Positions 1 through 10,104 of a stretch of DNA of 64,000 bases are shown here, piece after piece (the stretch's first letter is position 1; each line of letters opens with the position of its first letter). Origin of the DNA: Marinobacter sp. 2_MG-2023 (GTDB taxonomy: Bacteria; Pseudomonadota; Gammaproteobacteria; Pseudomonadales; Oleiphilaceae); contig NZ_JAUOPH010000006.1 in the NCBI RefSeq assembly GCF_030546935.1, positions 1 through 64,000 on the forward strand, read 5' to 3'. Below the pieces are notes generated by a model that worked only from the letters and a program-made list of their open reading frames with translations, had not been told where the DNA came from and did no database searches. Made by a program: the position numbers and the translations under genes.

Positions 1-24
1 GCCCACACGAATTACTTGGTCAAT

Positions 25-36
25 TTGTTAAAGAGC
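25..36 (-). promoter_or_regulatory. rRNA leader boxA antitermination element
   Basis: Read on the minus strand this is GCTCTTTAACAA, the classic boxA of gammaproteobacterial rRNA leaders. It is followed leftward by the AATTGACCAAGTAATTCGTG type of sequence that precedes 16S rRNA. The 16S gene itself should begin just outside the left edge; no mature rRNA sequence is in the window. Confidence 0.85.
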
Positions 37-65
37 GTTTGAGCCGTTGCTCAATCAGGAGGCGT

Positions 66-93
66 ATTCTACATCGTATCGCCACCTTGTCAA
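66..93 (-). promoter_or_regulatory. rRNA operon promoter, proximal copy
   Basis: Minus strand reads TTGACA (93-88), a 16-bp spacer, then TAGAAT (71-66), followed by a GC-rich discriminator (ACGCCTCC). A 16-bp spacer with a GC-rich discriminator is typical of stringently controlled rRNA P1 promoters. It is the nearest of three tandem copies to the rRNA operon expected to the left. Confidence 0.85.
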
Positions 94-109
94 CCGTTTT
101 TTCGATTTG

Positions 110-132
110 TTTCAGAAGCTTTGCTTCTGAAA
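110..132. repeat. perfect inverted repeat between rRNA promoters
   Basis: TTTCAGAAGC and GCTTCTGAAA form a perfect 10-bp stem around a 3-base loop, just upstream of the proximal rRNA promoter. No T-run follows on either strand, so it is not a standard terminator. It could be an RNA hairpin in transcripts from the two distal promoters, or a protein-binding site. Confidence 0.6.
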
Positions 133-176
133 TCACCGATACTCGCCGGCTGGTACTGCTTGTTTCGAGGAGGCGT

Positions 177-204
177 ATTCTACATCGAACCACCATCCTG
201 TCAA
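177..204 (-). promoter_or_regulatory. rRNA operon promoter, middle copy
   Basis: Minus strand TTGACA (204-199), 16-bp spacer, TAGAAT (182-177) and the same GC-rich discriminator as the proximal copy. About 20 bases around the -10 region are nearly identical in the two, so they look like duplicates. The upstream side (205-250) is strongly A/T-rich and could act as an UP element. Confidence 0.85.
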
Positions 205-309
205 CCGTTATTCTAAAGAAAGATTAAATCGTTTTTCTTCAGTATTTTTAAACAGTTAACTCTCTTAAAGCACTCCGTTGTTCCGGTGCACCCCTCAAGC
301 GAGATGCGC

Positions 310-337
310 ATTCTACAGACCTGAGTAATGGTGTCAA
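310..337 (-). promoter_or_regulatory. rRNA operon promoter, distal copy
   Basis: Minus strand TTGACA (337-332), 16-bp spacer, TAGAAT (315-310), followed by GCGCATC. It shares exact core hexamers and spacer length with the other two copies, but the flanks differ. This is the entry side of the promoter array; purT transcription ends about 100 bases further right. Confidence 0.8.
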
Positions 338-438
338 CGGAGTTACGAAACTATTTCCAAATTGTTTCATCACTCTACTTTGTTGGGAAACACCACCCAG
401 TTAAAAGCCCAGACCCGATGAGGCATCAAACCACCCAG

Positions 439-1635
439 TTATAGGTGGACATCAATCGTATTGGCTGCTGCGACGGCTTTAGCCTTGGCCTCTTCAATAT
501 TAGCCCCCAAAGCCAGAGCAACGCCCATCCGGCGCCGGCCCGAAAGTTCCGGTTTACCAAACAGCCTCAGCTGTACATCCTGCTTGGAGAGCGCCACTTC
601 CAAACCCGAAAATGACACCTCCTTGGAATCCCCCTCAGGCAGGATTACTGCAGAAGCACACGGGCCCAGCTGCCGGATTGCCGGAACCGGAATACCGAGT
701 ATGGCTCTCGCATGTAGAGCAAACTCTGACAAATCCTGGGATACCAGCGTCACCAAGCCCGTATCATGAGGCCTGGGAGACACTTCCGAGAAGTAAACAT
801 CATCACCATGAATGAACAATTCCACTCCATATACGCCATAGCCGCCGAGGTTTTCCGTTATTTTCAAGGCAACTTCACGAGACCGCTCCAGCGCCTTGAC
901 ACTCATCGGCTGCGGCTGCCAGGACTCGCGGTAATCACCGTCTTCCTGGCGATGGCCAATGGCATCACAAAAACTGACCCCACCCGAATGCCTGACAGTC
1001 AGCAACGTAATTTCATAATCAAATTTTACAAATCCTTCTACAATAACCCTGCCTTTGCCCGCACGACCACCTGTCTGCGCGTAATCCCAGGCTGCATCAA
1101 TCTGACTCTTATCCGTTACCGTAGACTGGCCTTTGCCGGAGGAACTCATCACCGGTTTTACGACAACAGGCAAGCCAATCTCGTTGACTGCATCAATAAA
1201 CAACTCTTTCGTGTCGACAAACCGGTAAGGGGAAGTGCTCAGCCCAAGCTCCTCTGCAGCCAGGCGCCGGATCCCCTCTCTATTCATTGTGAGATCAACT
1301 GCTCTGGCCGAAGGAATGACTCTGTAGCCTTCCCGCTCAAGTTGAACCAACTCGGCTGTGGCGATTGCTTCGATTTCCGGGACAATAAGGTCGGGCTCTT
1401 CCAATTCGACAATGGCACGCAGCGCCTGTGCATCTAGCATATCGATCACATGGCTGCGATGAGCAATCTGCATTGCCGGCGCATTGGGATAGCGATCTGC
1501 TGCAATGACCTCAACCCCAAATCTCTGCAATTCGATAGCCACTTCTTTGCCAAGCTCACCCGAGCCACATAGAAGTACCTTATAGGCATTCGCTTTCAGC
1601 GGTGTGCCTATGGTTACACTGGCAACATTATTCAA
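439..1635 (-). CDS. purT: formate-dependent phosphoribosylglycinamide formyltransferase PurT
   Basis: Cytosolic ATP-grasp enzyme of purine synthesis: formate, ATP and GAR give formyl-GAR. The 398 residues match the usual family length. A nucleotide-binding loop GSGELGK sits at residues 24-30 and the ATP-grasp SSSGKGQS loop lies mid-protein. The start is a TTG codon (1635-1633) with a strong GGAGG about 8 bases upstream; the nearby ATG is out of frame. The gene is last before the rRNA promoter array, with no clear terminator after it. The window also carries purL, another purine step. Confidence 0.95.
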   Translation of the reverse strand: MNNVASVTIGTPLKANAYKVLLCGSGELGKEVAIELQRFGVEVIAADRYPNAPAMQIAHRSHVIDMLDAQALRAIVELEEPDLIVPEIEAIATAELVQLEREGYRVIPSARAVDLTMNREGIRRLAAEELGLSTSPYRFVDTKELFIDAVNEIGLPVVVKPVMSSSGKGQSTVTDKSQIDAAWDYAQTGGRAGKGRVIVEGFVKFDYEITLLTVRHSGGVSFCDAIGHRQEDGDYRESWQPQPMSVKALERSREVALKITENLGGYGVYGVELFIHGDDVYFSEVSPRPHDTGLVTLVSQDLSEFALHARAILGIPVPAIRQLGPCASAVILPEGDSKEVSFSGLEVALSKQDVQLRLFGKPELSGRRRMGVALALGANIEEAKAKAVAAANTIDVHL

Positions 1636-1687
1636 ACTATATCCTCCAGCAGGAGCCGATCCATATCAGGGATCTTCACGCCTGATT

Positions 1688-1870
1688 CTAAAGTGCAATT
1701 TTCTGTTCCCGCTCAGCAACCTTTACAAGCACGGCTTTGCGCTCACAATTAGACATTGAGGTCCAACGCAAAATCTCGTCACTGGTGCGCTGGCATCCAA
1801 TACATACATCATGCTCATCCAGAGCACATATACTCACACAGGGCGAGCGAACTTTATCTTCATCAGCCAT
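1688..1870 (-). CDS. DUF1289 family small cysteine protein
   Basis: A 60-residue protein with cysteines at 11, 15, 23 and 26 in the DUF1289 arrangement (SPCVSIC...CIGCQR). The family probably binds a metal or Fe-S centre; its function is not established. It lies between the carbonic anhydrase-like gene (13-base gap) and purT on the same strand, so it is probably in one transcription unit with the genes to its right. The ribosome-binding site is weak. Confidence 0.85.
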   Translation of the reverse strand: MADEDKVRSPCVSICALDEHDVCIGCQRTSDEILRWTSMSNCERKAVLVKVAEREQKIAL

Positions 1871-1882
1871 ATCGAGTCTGTC

Positions 1883-2410
1883 TCAGCTTTTTAAGGGCTT
1901 CAGGCTTTTCACATAGCGGCTTGCATTGTGTACGTAATGTGCAGCGCTCAGCTCAAGCATCTTCTGCTGCTGCTCTGAAAGCTCTCGCTTGATTTTGCCC
2001 GGAGCACCCACCACCAATGACCCATCGGGGATGACCATCCCCTCAGGGATCAAAGTGTTTGCACCTATCAGACAATATTTCCCTATTTTTGCGCCATTGA
2101 GAATCACAGCATTAATACCGATCAGTGAATAGTCCCCCACTTCACAGCCATGAAGCATGGCTTTATGGCCAACAGTCACACCTCTGCCCAGAGTTAACGG
2201 TATTCCCGGATCTGTATGCAAAACCGATCCGTCCTGCACATTTGTCTCGGGGCCAATTGTTATAAGCTCGTTGTCGCCACGGATCACAACGTTAAACCAG
2301 ACACTGCTTTTATCGTGAAGGGCGACGTTTCCGATCACGGTTGCGTTATCAGCAACAAACTGGCGATCTCCGCATAATTCGGGTGCACGACCTTCGAGCT
2401 CATAAAGCAT
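1883..2410 (-). CDS. gamma carbonic anhydrase family protein (YrdA/PaaY-like)
   Basis: Left-handed beta-helix hexapeptide protein of 175 residues, the usual size for YrdA/PaaY-type gamma carbonic anhydrases. Metal-ligand-type histidines appear in the [13 protein letters not shown] segment, with the conserved IRGDN motif before it. The chosen start (ATG, 2410-2408) has AAGGAA about 7 bases upstream; a longer frame to 2440 would overlap the upstream Nudix gene and lacks such a site. Members are carbonic anhydrases or uncharacterised acyltransferase-fold proteins, so the actual reaction is uncertain. Confidence 0.88.
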   Translation of the reverse strand: MLYELEGRAPELCGDRQFVADNATVIGNVALHDKSSVWFNVVIRGDNELITIGPETNVQDGSVLHTDPGIPLTLGRGVTVGHKAMLHGCEVGDYSLIGINAVILNGAKIGKYCLIGANTLIPEGMVIPDGSLVVGAPGKIKRELSEQQQKMLELSAAHYVHNASRYVKSLKPLKS

Positions 2411-2423
2411 TGTATTTTCCTTA

Positions 2424-3005
2424 TCAGGTTCGGGGTTCAAGCAAATCTATGCCGGTATCGTACACAGCATTCAAAAAATCGACCAGAACCACTGCAGACA
2501 GACCCCAGATCTCATAACGCTCCCACCGATAGCACGGAACATGAAAGGTATGGTTCTGAAAGTGTAAGGCATCTGTTCGCTCGCGACGGTCTTCGAGAAA
2601 GAAGGAGAGTGGTACACGAAACACACTTTCAATCTCATCCGGGTTAGGATCCAGCGGATGCGCCTCAGGCACAACACCAACATAAGGGGACACAAGAATG
2701 CCGTAACGTGACATCACTTGGCCAAGCGGCGCAATGAGTTCAACCTGATCGGGTGGCAGACCGATTTCTTCGTGGGTTTCACGCAGCGCGGTTGCAGCCA
2801 AAGACGCATCACCCGCGTCCCGCTTCCCACCTGGGTAGGCCACCTGCCCGCGGTGAGTACTCAGATTTGCCGAGCGCAACGTAAATATCATTTCAGGATT
2901 GCCGGGGTCATCCGTAACAGGCACGAGAATGCCGGCTTCGGGATAATCGAGATCGATACTCCTCGGTGCATAGCCTGTTAAACGCTGAACAAGTAAGTCG
3001 CGCAA
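2424..3005 (-). CDS. Nudix hydrolase, CoA pyrophosphatase type (NudL-like)
   Basis: The Nudix signature has the spacing seen in NudL/YeaB CoA pyrophosphatases: [11 protein letters not shown] then [11 protein letters not shown]. Those enzymes split CoA and its derivatives into 3',5'-ADP and phosphopantetheine. The frame opens at a TTG at 3023, but a TTG at 3005 has AGGAG 7 bases upstream and is my preferred start (193 residues). The gene lies 13 bases upstream of the carbonic anhydrase-like gene on the same strand, so the two are probably cotranscribed. Confidence 0.85.
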   Translation of the reverse strand: MRDLLVQRLTGYAPRSIDLDYPEAGILVPVTDDPGNPEMIFTLRSANLSTHRGQVAYPGGKRDAGDASLAATALRETHEEIGLPPDQVELIAPLGQVMSRYGILVSPYVGVVPEAHPLDPNPDEIESVFRVPLSFFLEDRRERTDALHFQNHTFHVPCYRWERYEIWGLSAVVLVDFLNAVYDTGIDLLEPRT

Positions 3006-3101
3006 ATCGGAACTCCTGAGCAAATCCGGTGTTGAATGAGACAGAAACAGCTAGGATCATTAAACTGAATGCTTTACCAATTCAAGTATACGGGGAAAAT
3101 C

Positions 3102-3665
3102 ATGAAGTACTGCAGCACATGCGGCCATCCGGTTACACAACGCATCCCCGAGGGAGACAACCGCCACCGCTACGTGTGCGTGAACTGCAGCACGATTCAC
3201 TACCAGAACCCGCGCATCGTTGCGGGGACTGTGCCCGTGTGGGAAGGGCAGATTCTACTTTGTCGCAGAGCTATTGAGCCCCGATATGGATATTGGACAC
3301 TTCCTGCTGGATATATGGAGAATTCGGAAACCACAGTGGAAGCTGCGGAGCGTGAAACCCTGGAGGAAGCTCTGGCCGACGTGCATATTGAGGGGCTTTA
3401 CTCCATTGTTGATGTTCCGCATATAAATCAGGTTCATATGTTTTATCGGGCTACCCTTAAAGACGGACAGTTTGGTGCTGGTGAAGAATCCCTTGAGAGC
3501 CGCCTGTTTGCCCTGGATGACATCCCATGGGAAGACATTTCATTCCCGACGGTACGCAAGACTCTGGAATTTTTTATTAATGACCTGAAAAACAATTCAT
3601 TCGGCGTTCACGTAAGTGCCATTCGGCATCCGATGGCAGCTACCCGAAGCAAGGACGATCTATAA
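3102..3665 (+). CDS. Nudix hydrolase with N-terminal zinc ribbon
   Basis: A 187-residue protein. Two cysteine pairs (CSTCGHP and CVNCSTIHY) form a zinc ribbon at the N-terminus, followed by a Nudix box GYMENSE plus AAERETLEEA. The domain order resembles NADH pyrophosphatase and ADP-ribose pyrophosphatase proteins; the true substrate is unknown. The start (ATG at 3102) follows GGGGAAAATC. It is transcribed divergently from the CoA pyrophosphatase gene, and its 3' end overlaps the convergent NIF3-like gene by 6 bases. Confidence 0.88.
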   Translation: MKYCSTCGHPVTQRIPEGDNRHRYVCVNCSTIHYQNPRIVAGTVPVWEGQILLCRRAIEPRYGYWTLPAGYMENSETTVEAAERETLEEALADVHIEGLYSIVDVPHINQVHMFYRATLKDGQFGAGEESLESRLFALDDIPWEDISFPTVRKTLEFFINDLKNNSFGVHVSAIRHPMAATRSKDDL

Positions 3666-3971
3666 CAACTCCATCCGGTAAATCTCATATGCAGGCTCTT
3701 CGTAAGGGTGAGCCTTCTTGAGCGCAACAACTGCCTGACTGATCAGATCATTGCTGCAGACAAGTTCAACCTTGAACTCATCAACAGTCTCCAGCTCACC
3801 CTGTACTCCTAAAAAAGGGTCGCTTCCATCCAGGGGGCGAAACTGTCCTTGCCCGCGACACTGCCAAGCACAAGAGTCGTAATCGCCGATGCACCCGGCA
3901 CCAACATCGAATAGCGCCTGTTTGGTTTTTTCCAGATGCGTCTCCGGGACGAAATAACAAATTTTGTACAT
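3660..3971 (-). CDS. NIF3/YqfO-like domain protein (COG3323 type)
   Basis: A 103-residue stand-alone version of the insert domain found in NIF3/YqfO proteins, with a PII/CutA-like ferredoxin fold expected. Recognisable segments are YKICYFVPE at the N-terminus and HPYEEPAYEIYRM at the C-terminus. The function of stand-alone members is unknown. It overlaps the convergent Nudix gene by 6 bases. Confidence 0.8.
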   Translation of the reverse strand: MYKICYFVPETHLEKTKQALFDVGAGCIGDYDSCAWQCRGQGQFRPLDGSDPFLGVQGELETVDEFKVELVCSNDLISQAVVALKKAHPYEEPAYEIYRMELL

Positions 3972-4023
3972 GAAACCACCGTTAAAAGAGGATATTTTTT
4001 GTACAGATTAATAGGTTAGCTAC

Positions 4024-4046
4024 TTACCCACAGAATCTGTGGATAA
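4024..4046. repeat. inverted pair of DnaA-box-like sites
   Basis: TTACCCACA (4024-4032) and, on the other strand, TTATCCACA (4046-4038) face each other across 5 bases in a nearly perfect 23-base palindrome. TTATNCACA is the E. coli DnaA box consensus. No dnaA, dnaN, gyrB or 13-mer array is nearby, so this is not oriC; a DnaA regulatory or titration site is possible. Confidence 0.45.
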
Positions 4047-4315
4047 CTCTGGGGAAAGTTTTAGGGAACCCCCCGCTAAACCCCGTATTTACTGCCCTCA
4101 CGTTAAATTGGCGACAAATTCACCCGATATCTTTTTATAAACGTTTTCAATAGGTTATGCAAGACGATCAAAAAACGCACCCTTATGATTCTCATTGTTC
4201 ACGGAACACACAGAGAAGCACCTGAAATGTGCATAAACAAATTGAGTCAAGGGCTATTTTTGCAATATGACGATTTTTTTCACTTGAAAAACCCAAAATT
4301 TTCCATTTCGCAGCC

Positions 4316-4373
4316 ACAAAAAAACCGACTCAGGAAAGCCACCCTTTCAGGCCCCTCCAAAGTCGGCTTTTTC
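4316..4373 (-). terminator. intrinsic terminator after purL
   Basis: On the minus strand GCCGACT and AGTCGG pair around a loop that holds a second small hairpin (GAAAG/CTTTC), followed by TTTTTTT. It begins about 14 bases past the purL stop codon. The outer arms also have a T-run on the plus strand, so it may work in both directions. Confidence 0.75.
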
Positions 4374-4386
4374 AGACAGGGTTCGG

Positions 4387-7300
4387 CTAGCCGAACCAAC
4401 GCCTTGCATTCCTGAACATGCGAATCCAGGAGCCATCTTCCTGCCAGTCCTTCGGGCGCCACGAATGCTGAACTGCGCGGAACACGCGTTCAGGGTGCGG
4501 CATCATAATCGTGATGCGCCCATCACGAGTGGTCGCCCCGGCGATACCATCCTGGGAACCGTTCGGGTTGTATGGATAACGAACCGTTACCTCGCCCCGG
4601 TTATCCACGAAGCGAAGCGCTACTCGTTCACTTTCAGCCAAATCCGCGGCAGACGCACTTGCCGGAAACTCTACCCTGCCCTCGCCATGAGCAACGGCGA
4701 TGGGCATACGCGAACCTGCCATACCCTCGAGGAAAGCTGACGGTGATGGCATCACTTCAACCATTGCCAATCGTGCTTCAAACTGCTCAGACTGGTTACG
4801 GACAAAGCGTGGCCAGCCCTCGCTGCCAGGAATCAGTTCGTGCAAATTGGACAGCATCTGGCAGCCATTACACACCCCAAGGGCAAGAGTATCCTGACGG
4901 TTAAAGAATGCTGCAAACTGATCACGAACACGATCATTGAACAGTATGGACTTTGCCCAACCCTCACCGGCGCCCAGCACATCTCCATAAGAGAATCCGC
5001 CACAAGCTACGAGGCTATTGAACGCTTCCAGGCTAACCCGACCGGACAGTAGATCACTCATGTGCACGTCAACAGATTCGAAACCGGCCCGGTCGAATGC
5101 TGCAGCCATCTCAACCTGACCGTTGACACCCTGCTCACGCAGAACAGCAACTTTAGGGCGGGCACCTTTGTTAATGAAAGGTGCAGCAATATCTTCATTT
5201 AAATTGTACGAAAGCTCGGCGTGAAGCCCCGGATCGTCTGCATCCAGCAGATTGTCAAACTCCTCAAGGGCGCAGTCAGCATTGTCCCTGATAGACTGGA
5301 TACGGTAGCTGGTCTCTGACCAGATGCGCTGAATCTCTGCCCGAGGGTGACCTACGACAGTCTCACCCCCAAACACCAAACGCAGACAATCCTGGTTATT
5401 GAGCGTTCCGATAACGCTGACATGGTCACCCAGGCCGGCACCCGAAAACTGCTGTAGCACAAAGTCGGTATCCTCTCTGCGCACCTGAATAACCGCACCC
5501 AGTTCTTCATTGAACAGTTCCCGTGCAAACTGACTGCGTTCGTCTGCCAGACCATCAAGCTTGATATCTGCACCGGTACGACCGGCGAAGCACATCTCCG
5601 CGAGCGTCACATAAAGGCCGCCGTCGGATCGATCGTGGTACGCGAGCAGCTTGTTATCTGTATTCAGCCCCTGAATGACAGCAAAAAACGCTTTGATGTC
5701 TTCCGGATCGTCAAGATCTGGCGCAACAGCGCCAACCTGGCTGTATACCTGAGCAAGTGCCGATCCGCCCAGGCGATTCTGCCCTGCAGCCAGATCAATA
5801 AGGATCAGGTCGGTTTCGCCTGCATCCTTGATTAGCTGGGGCGTTAGCGTACGTGAAACGTCGGTAACTGGAGCAAAGCCACTAATGATCAACGACAGAG
5901 GTGCGGTAACACTCTTCTGTTCTCCGTTATCCTCCTCCCACATGGTCTTCATGGACATGGAGTCCTTGCCCACGGGAATCGTAATTCCGAGTTCCGGGCA
6001 CAGCTCCATACCAACAGCTCGCACGGTTTCGTACAGGTTTTCGTCCTCACCCGGATGGCCTGCTGCCGACATCCAGTTAGCCGACAGGCGAATATCGGAC
6101 AGCTTGCCAATCGCCGCAGCAGCCAGGTTCGTAATTGCCTCGCCCACTGCCATCCGGCCAGAAGCCGGCGCATCAATGGTTGCTACCGGTGTGCGCTCCC
6201 CCATAGCCATGGCTTCACCCGCAAGCACATCGAATGAACTTGCAGTCACCGCAACATCGCTAACAGGAACCTGCCAAGGACCAACCATCTGGTCGCGGGC
6301 AACAAGCCCGGTAATCGTGCGGTCACCAATCGTTATAAGGAAACTTTTGGAGCCTACCGAAGGCAGCCGAAGTACCCGGCGGATAGCATCGTCAAGATTG
6401 ACTTGAGTGGAATCAAAGACCGGCTTGGTGAACGATGACCGTTTAACACTCCGATGCATCCTTGGGGGCTTGCCAAAGAGCACTTCCATCGGCAGATCGA
6501 CCGGTTTGTCATTGAAGTAGGAGTCGCTCAGTTCCAGATGGTGAGCTTCTGTTGCTTCACCAATCACGGCATACGGGCAACGTTCCCGGCGACACAGTGC
6601 GTCGAAAAGTTCCAGGTTTTCAGGAGCTACGGCCATAACGTAGCGTTCCTGAGATTCGTTACACCAGATCTCCAACGGAGACATGCCTGGCTCGTCGCTG
6701 GCAATATCCCGGAGCTCGAACTTTCCGCCACGACCACCGTCCTTGACCAGTTCCGGCATAGCGTTAGACAGGCCGCCCGCACCCACGTCGTGGATAAAGC
6801 ACATGGGGTTTTTCTCCCCCATCTGCCAGCAGCGGTCAATCACTTCCTGACACCGGCGCTCCATCTCAGGGTTATCCCGTTGAACGGAAGCAAAGTCGAG
6901 ATTTTCGTTACTGGTGCCCGAGTCCATGGAAGAAGCGGCGCTGCCCCCAAGGCCGATAAGCATGGAGGGGCCACCCAGCACAATGAGTTTGGCGCCCACT
7001 GGTATCTCGCCTTTTTCCACATGCTCCGCTCGAATATTACCAAGACCACCGGCAATCATGATGGGCTTGTGATAGCCCCGGACTTCATTACCCGCCGAGC
7101 CTGCAACCTTCTCTTCGAAAGTCCGGAAGTAGCCAGCAATATTGGGGCGACCAAATTCATTATTGAATGCTGCTCCCCCGATCGGGCCCTCAATCATGAT
7201 ATCCAGAGCGGAAGCGATCCGGTCAGGCTTACCGTAATTGATTTCCCAAGGCTGGGGGTCATCCGGCAAATTGAGGTTGGAGACCGTAAAGCCTGTAAGC

Positions 7301-8292
7301 CCTGCCTTCGGTTTAGAACCGCGACCTGTTGCTCCCTCATCACGGATTTCACCGCCAGAGCCTGTTGCTGCGCCTGCAGCCGGCGCAATCGCAGTGGGAT
7401 GGTTGTGCGTCTCCACCTTCATAAGAATGTGGATGTCTTCCTGATTATAACCGTATATACCGGTTTCAGGGTCCGGGAAGAAGCGGCCGCCACGACTACC
7501 CCGAATAACTGATGCGTTGTCTTTATAAGCAGACAGAACGCCTTCGCTATTCATTTCGAAGGTGTTACGGATCATGGCAAACAGGGACTTTTCCTGGCCT
7601 TCGCCATCGATGTCCCAGGAAGCATTGAATATCTTGTGCCGACAGTGCTCAGAGTTTGCCTGGGCAAACATCATTAACTCAACATCGGTCGGATCGCGCT
7701 CAAGGCCAACAAACGATTTCACCAGGTAATCAATTTCGTCGTCTGCCAACGCAAGGCCCAAACGCCGGTTTGCATCTACCAACGCTTTGCGCCCACCCGC
7801 CAAAACTGAAACCCGCTCAAGGGGGCGCGGCTCTTCATGACTGAACAGCAGCTGGGCGCCACCCATTTCATGAAAGACTTTCTGAGTCATGCGATCATGC
7901 AGCAGGGCAGCAACTTTTTCGCGCTGATCCAGGCCGAGCTTCTTGCTGGCCTTGATATAAAAGGCTGTGCCGCGTTCGATGCGCTGAATCTGGCGCAACC
8001 CGCAATTTCGGGCAATATCAGTTGCCTTACTGGACCAGGGAGAAAGTGTTCCCGGTCGAGGCACAACGAGGAACAGTACGCCGTCCGGCTCTTCACTTGG
8101 CACACTGGGGCCATATGTCAGGAGTCGTTCAAGGATGGCCTGCTCGGAGTCAGAAAGTGAACCATCAAGGTCCACAAAGTGCATAAATTCGGCATAAACA
8201 TGCTCAATCTCGGGCGCGATGGCCTGAATTCTGGCGTACAGTTTATGAGAGCGGAATGGCGAAAGCGCGGGTGCGCCGCGAAGTTCAAGCAT
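4387..8292 (-). CDS. purL: phosphoribosylformylglycinamidine synthase PurL (single-chain)
   Basis: Large single-chain FGAM synthase: FGAR, glutamine and ATP give FGAM in purine synthesis. It has an N-terminal PurS-like region, two AIRS-type synthase repeats ([31 protein letters not shown]) and a C-terminal class I glutaminase domain with nucleophile Cys1141 in GVCNGCQ. The length of 1301 residues fits the gammaproteobacterial form. The start was set at ATG 8292 ([17 protein letters not shown]), with AGGTTG upstream; the frame extends to 8439 but the extra residues are unlike the family. It is monocistronic, divergent from mltF. Confidence 0.96.
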   Translation of the reverse strand: MLELRGAPALSPFRSHKLYARIQAIAPEIEHVYAEFMHFVDLDGSLSDSEQAILERLLTYGPSVPSEEPDGVLFLVVPRPGTLSPWSSKATDIARNCGLRQIQRIERGTAFYIKASKKLGLDQREKVAALLHDRMTQKVFHEMGGAQLLFSHEEPRPLERVSVLAGGRKALVDANRRLGLALADDEIDYLVKSFVGLERDPTDVELMMFAQANSEHCRHKIFNASWDIDGEGQEKSLFAMIRNTFEMNSEGVLSAYKDNASVIRGSRGGRFFPDPETGIYGYNQEDIHILMKVETHNHPTAIAPAAGAATGSGGEIRDEGATGRGSKPKAGLTGFTVSNLNLPDDPQPWEINYGKPDRIASALDIMIEGPIGGAAFNNEFGRPNIAGYFRTFEEKVAGSAGNEVRGYHKPIMIAGGLGNIRAEHVEKGEIPVGAKLIVLGGPSMLIGLGGSAASSMDSGTSNENLDFASVQRDNPEMERRCQEVIDRCWQMGEKNPMCFIHDVGAGGLSNAMPELVKDGGRGGKFELRDIASDEPGMSPLEIWCNESQERYVMAVAPENLELFDALCRRERCPYAVIGEATEAHHLELSDSYFNDKPVDLPMEVLFGKPPRMHRSVKRSSFTKPVFDSTQVNLDDAIRRVLRLPSVGSKSFLITIGDRTITGLVARDQMVGPWQVPVSDVAVTASSFDVLAGEAMAMGERTPVATIDAPASGRMAVGEAITNLAAAAIGKLSDIRLSANWMSAAGHPGEDENLYETVRAVGMELCPELGITIPVGKDSMSMKTMWEEDNGEQKSVTAPLSLIISGFAPVTDVSRTLTPQLIKDAGETDLILIDLAAGQNRLGGSALAQVYSQVGAVAPDLDDPEDIKAFFAVIQGLNTDNKLLAYHDRSDGGLYVTLAEMCFAGRTGADIKLDGLADERSQFARELFNEELGAVIQVRREDTDFVLQQFSGAGLGDHVSVIGTLNNQDCLRLVFGGETVVGHPRAEIQRIWSETSYRIQSIRDNADCALEEFDNLLDADDPGLHAELSYNLNEDIAAPFINKGARPKVAVLREQGVNGQVEMAAAFDRAGFESVDVHMSDLLSGRVSLEAFNSLVACGGFSYGDVLGAGEGWAKSILFNDRVRDQFAAFFNRQDTLALGVCNGCQMLSNLHELIPGSEGWPRFVRNQSEQFEARLAMVEVMPSPSAFLEGMAGSRMPIAVAHGEGRVEFPASASAADLAESERVALRFVDNRGEVTVRYPYNPNGSQDGIAGATTRDGRITIMMPHPERVFRAVQHSWRPKDWQEDGSWIRMFRNARRWFG

Positions 8293-8532
8293 GATATCAA
8301 CCTGTATCGCGCGAAACGGGGAAGTCCGGGTGCATTCTGAGAAGGCGCATATCATACTTGAAAGCGATGCCGGGATACAGCTCGGAAACGTTATTCCCCG
8401 TGCGTACAATTGACATTGTTTTGCATAACAATTGATCAACTTTATTGACCCCCCTCTGCACAGCGGGGATTATTAGAGCGTGGACAAGGAGACCACACCC
8501 GAATAGACACCGGATGCCGCCAGCCAGTATGC

Positions 8533-10101
8533 GTGCATCCCGATGATCCAGCGGTAACGGAGAACAGGGACTTGCCCAGAATTCTGACTGCATATGGAGC
8601 AGCGACGGCATATACATCCATGCTCGCCTGCACACTGACCTTGACCCTGCTGACCCTGACCGGGTGCAGCCAGCCAAGTACGTTGCAGGAAATCCGTAAC
8701 GAGGGCGTGTTGCACGTTATTACCCGGGTTGCGCCGTCTATTTACTATGAAGGTCGCAATGGACCAACCGGCTATGACTACGAGCTGGTCAAACTTTTCG
8801 CTGAAGAACTCGGTGTTGAACTGCGGCTGCGGGTGGCCGATGACAACACAGATGTGCTTTCTGTACTTTCGAGAGACTTCGCCCACATCGGGCTGGCAGG
8901 TCTCTCTGCTCAGCCATTGTTCGAACGTCAGTACAAGGCACTTCCTACCGGCATCGAAGCCCAGTCAGTCGTTGTTTACAATCGCGATCTAGAACGCCCC
9001 GAGGCCCTCAAAGATCTAATCGGTCAAACCCTGCACCTGGTTTCCGACAGCAATCACGAATACCAACTGCAAGCCCTCACAGGCGCAGTTCAGGATATTC
9101 TTTGGGAGGTTCATCCTGGTCTGGATGCCGCTGGAATTCTTGCTCGGGTGGAAACCGGCGAAGTTTCTTACGCAGTAGTCTCCTCCAACGAGCTCGAGCT
9201 CAATCACGTATTTTTCCCCCAGGTTAAGCAAGCGTTTGCGCTGGGTGACGCCACGGAGCTGGCATGGTTATTCCCGGCAAACCAGGACGACTCGCTGGTC
9301 AATGCTGCAAAAACATTCTTTGAAAAGGTGACGGCAGACGGGACCGTTGCGCAACTGTCCGAACGCTTCTACGGTCATCTGGACCACTTGAACTACGTGG
9401 GTGCACGCACCTTCATGCATCATGTCGAAAACCGCCTGCCCGACTACAAAGCCCTGTTCATGGACAACGCCTCCGTATTCAACATGGACTGGCGCCTGCT
9501 CGCCGCCATTGGCTACCAGGAATCACACTGGCGCCCCAACGCGGTATCACCAACCGGCGTTCGCGGCCTGATGATGCTGACGCGTAATACGGCAAACTAC
9601 ATCGGGATCAATAACCGGTTAGACCCTGAAGAGAGCATTCAGGGCGGCGCCAAATATTTCCGTATGGTTCACGAGAGAATACCCGAACGCATTGCGGAAC
9701 CCGACCGCACCTGGTTCGCTCTGGCCTCCTATAACGTGGGATACGGACACCTTGAAGACGCCCGCAAGCTAACCGAAGGCGCCGGCAAAAACCCGGATCG
9801 CTGGATGGACGTAAAGGAATTTCTGCCACTACTGGCACAGAAAGAATGGTACAAAAAAACCCGCTTCGGTTACGCCCGAGGGCACGAGCCGGTGCTGTAT
9901 GTGCAGAACATTCGGCGTTACTACGATGTGCTCGCACGGATGATGGAGCCAACCGAAGATATAGCGGCCGCCACAGATTCACCATTCGTCGGCATAGAAC
10001 AGGGATCTAGCGGGGATCAAGCAGACGGGCTGTCTGCAGAAGGTGCCGACATGCGAGCCAGCCTGCCGTCAGAGCTTGGAATAATACCACCAACGCTCTG
10101 A
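8533..10101 (+). CDS. mltF: membrane-bound lytic murein transglycosylase F
   Basis: Outer-membrane lipoprotein that cleaves peptidoglycan to anhydromuropeptides. A lipobox (LTLTGC) ends the signal sequence near residue 45, followed by a solute-binding-protein-like domain (about 55-290) and a C-terminal SLT lysozyme-like domain whose catalytic Glu is in GYQESHW. Length fits MltF. The start is uncertain: ATG 8533 opens the frame, but TTG 8572, with GGAGAACAGGG upstream, gives a shorter and more normal signal peptide. It is divergent from purL and convergent with recX, with a 3-base gap. Confidence 0.93.
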   Translation: MHPDDPAVTENRDLPRILTAYGAATAYTSMLACTLTLTLLTLTGCSQPSTLQEIRNEGVLHVITRVAPSIYYEGRNGPTGYDYELVKLFAEELGVELRLRVADDNTDVLSVLSRDFAHIGLAGLSAQPLFERQYKALPTGIEAQSVVVYNRDLERPEALKDLIGQTLHLVSDSNHEYQLQALTGAVQDILWEVHPGLDAAGILARVETGEVSYAVVSSNELELNHVFFPQVKQAFALGDATELAWLFPANQDDSLVNAAKTFFEKVTADGTVAQLSERFYGHLDHLNYVGARTFMHHVENRLPDYKALFMDNASVFNMDWRLLAAIGYQESHWRPNAVSPTGVRGLMMLTRNTANYIGINNRLDPEESIQGGAKYFRMVHERIPERIAEPDRTWFALASYNVGYGHLEDARKLTEGAGKNPDRWMDVKEFLPLLAQKEWYKKTRFGYARGHEPVLYVQNIRRYYDVLARMMEPTEDIAAATDSPFVGIEQGSSGDQADGLSAEGADMRASLPSELGIIPPTL

Positions 10102-10104
10102 CGC

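Larger units (their letters stand above)
3972..4386. other. intergenic region between NIF3-like gene and purL
   Basis: 415 bases, A/T-rich, with no convincing gene. It holds the upstream region of the leftward NIF3-like gene, an inverted pair of DnaA-box-like sequences (4024-4046) and the purL terminator (4316-4373). A 76-codon frame at 4185-4415 crosses the terminator and the purL end and is not credible. Confidence 0.6.

Noticed and set aside
39..227. 62-codon frame at the left edge
   Set aside because: It overlaps the rRNA promoter array and contains the duplicated promoter sequence.
4185..4415. 76-codon plus-strand frame
   Set aside because: It runs through the purL terminator into the purL 3' end and has no ribosome-binding site.
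6454..7512. 352-codon frame antisense to purL
   Set aside because: It lies entirely within a well-conserved gene on the other strand; the long frame follows from purL codon bias.
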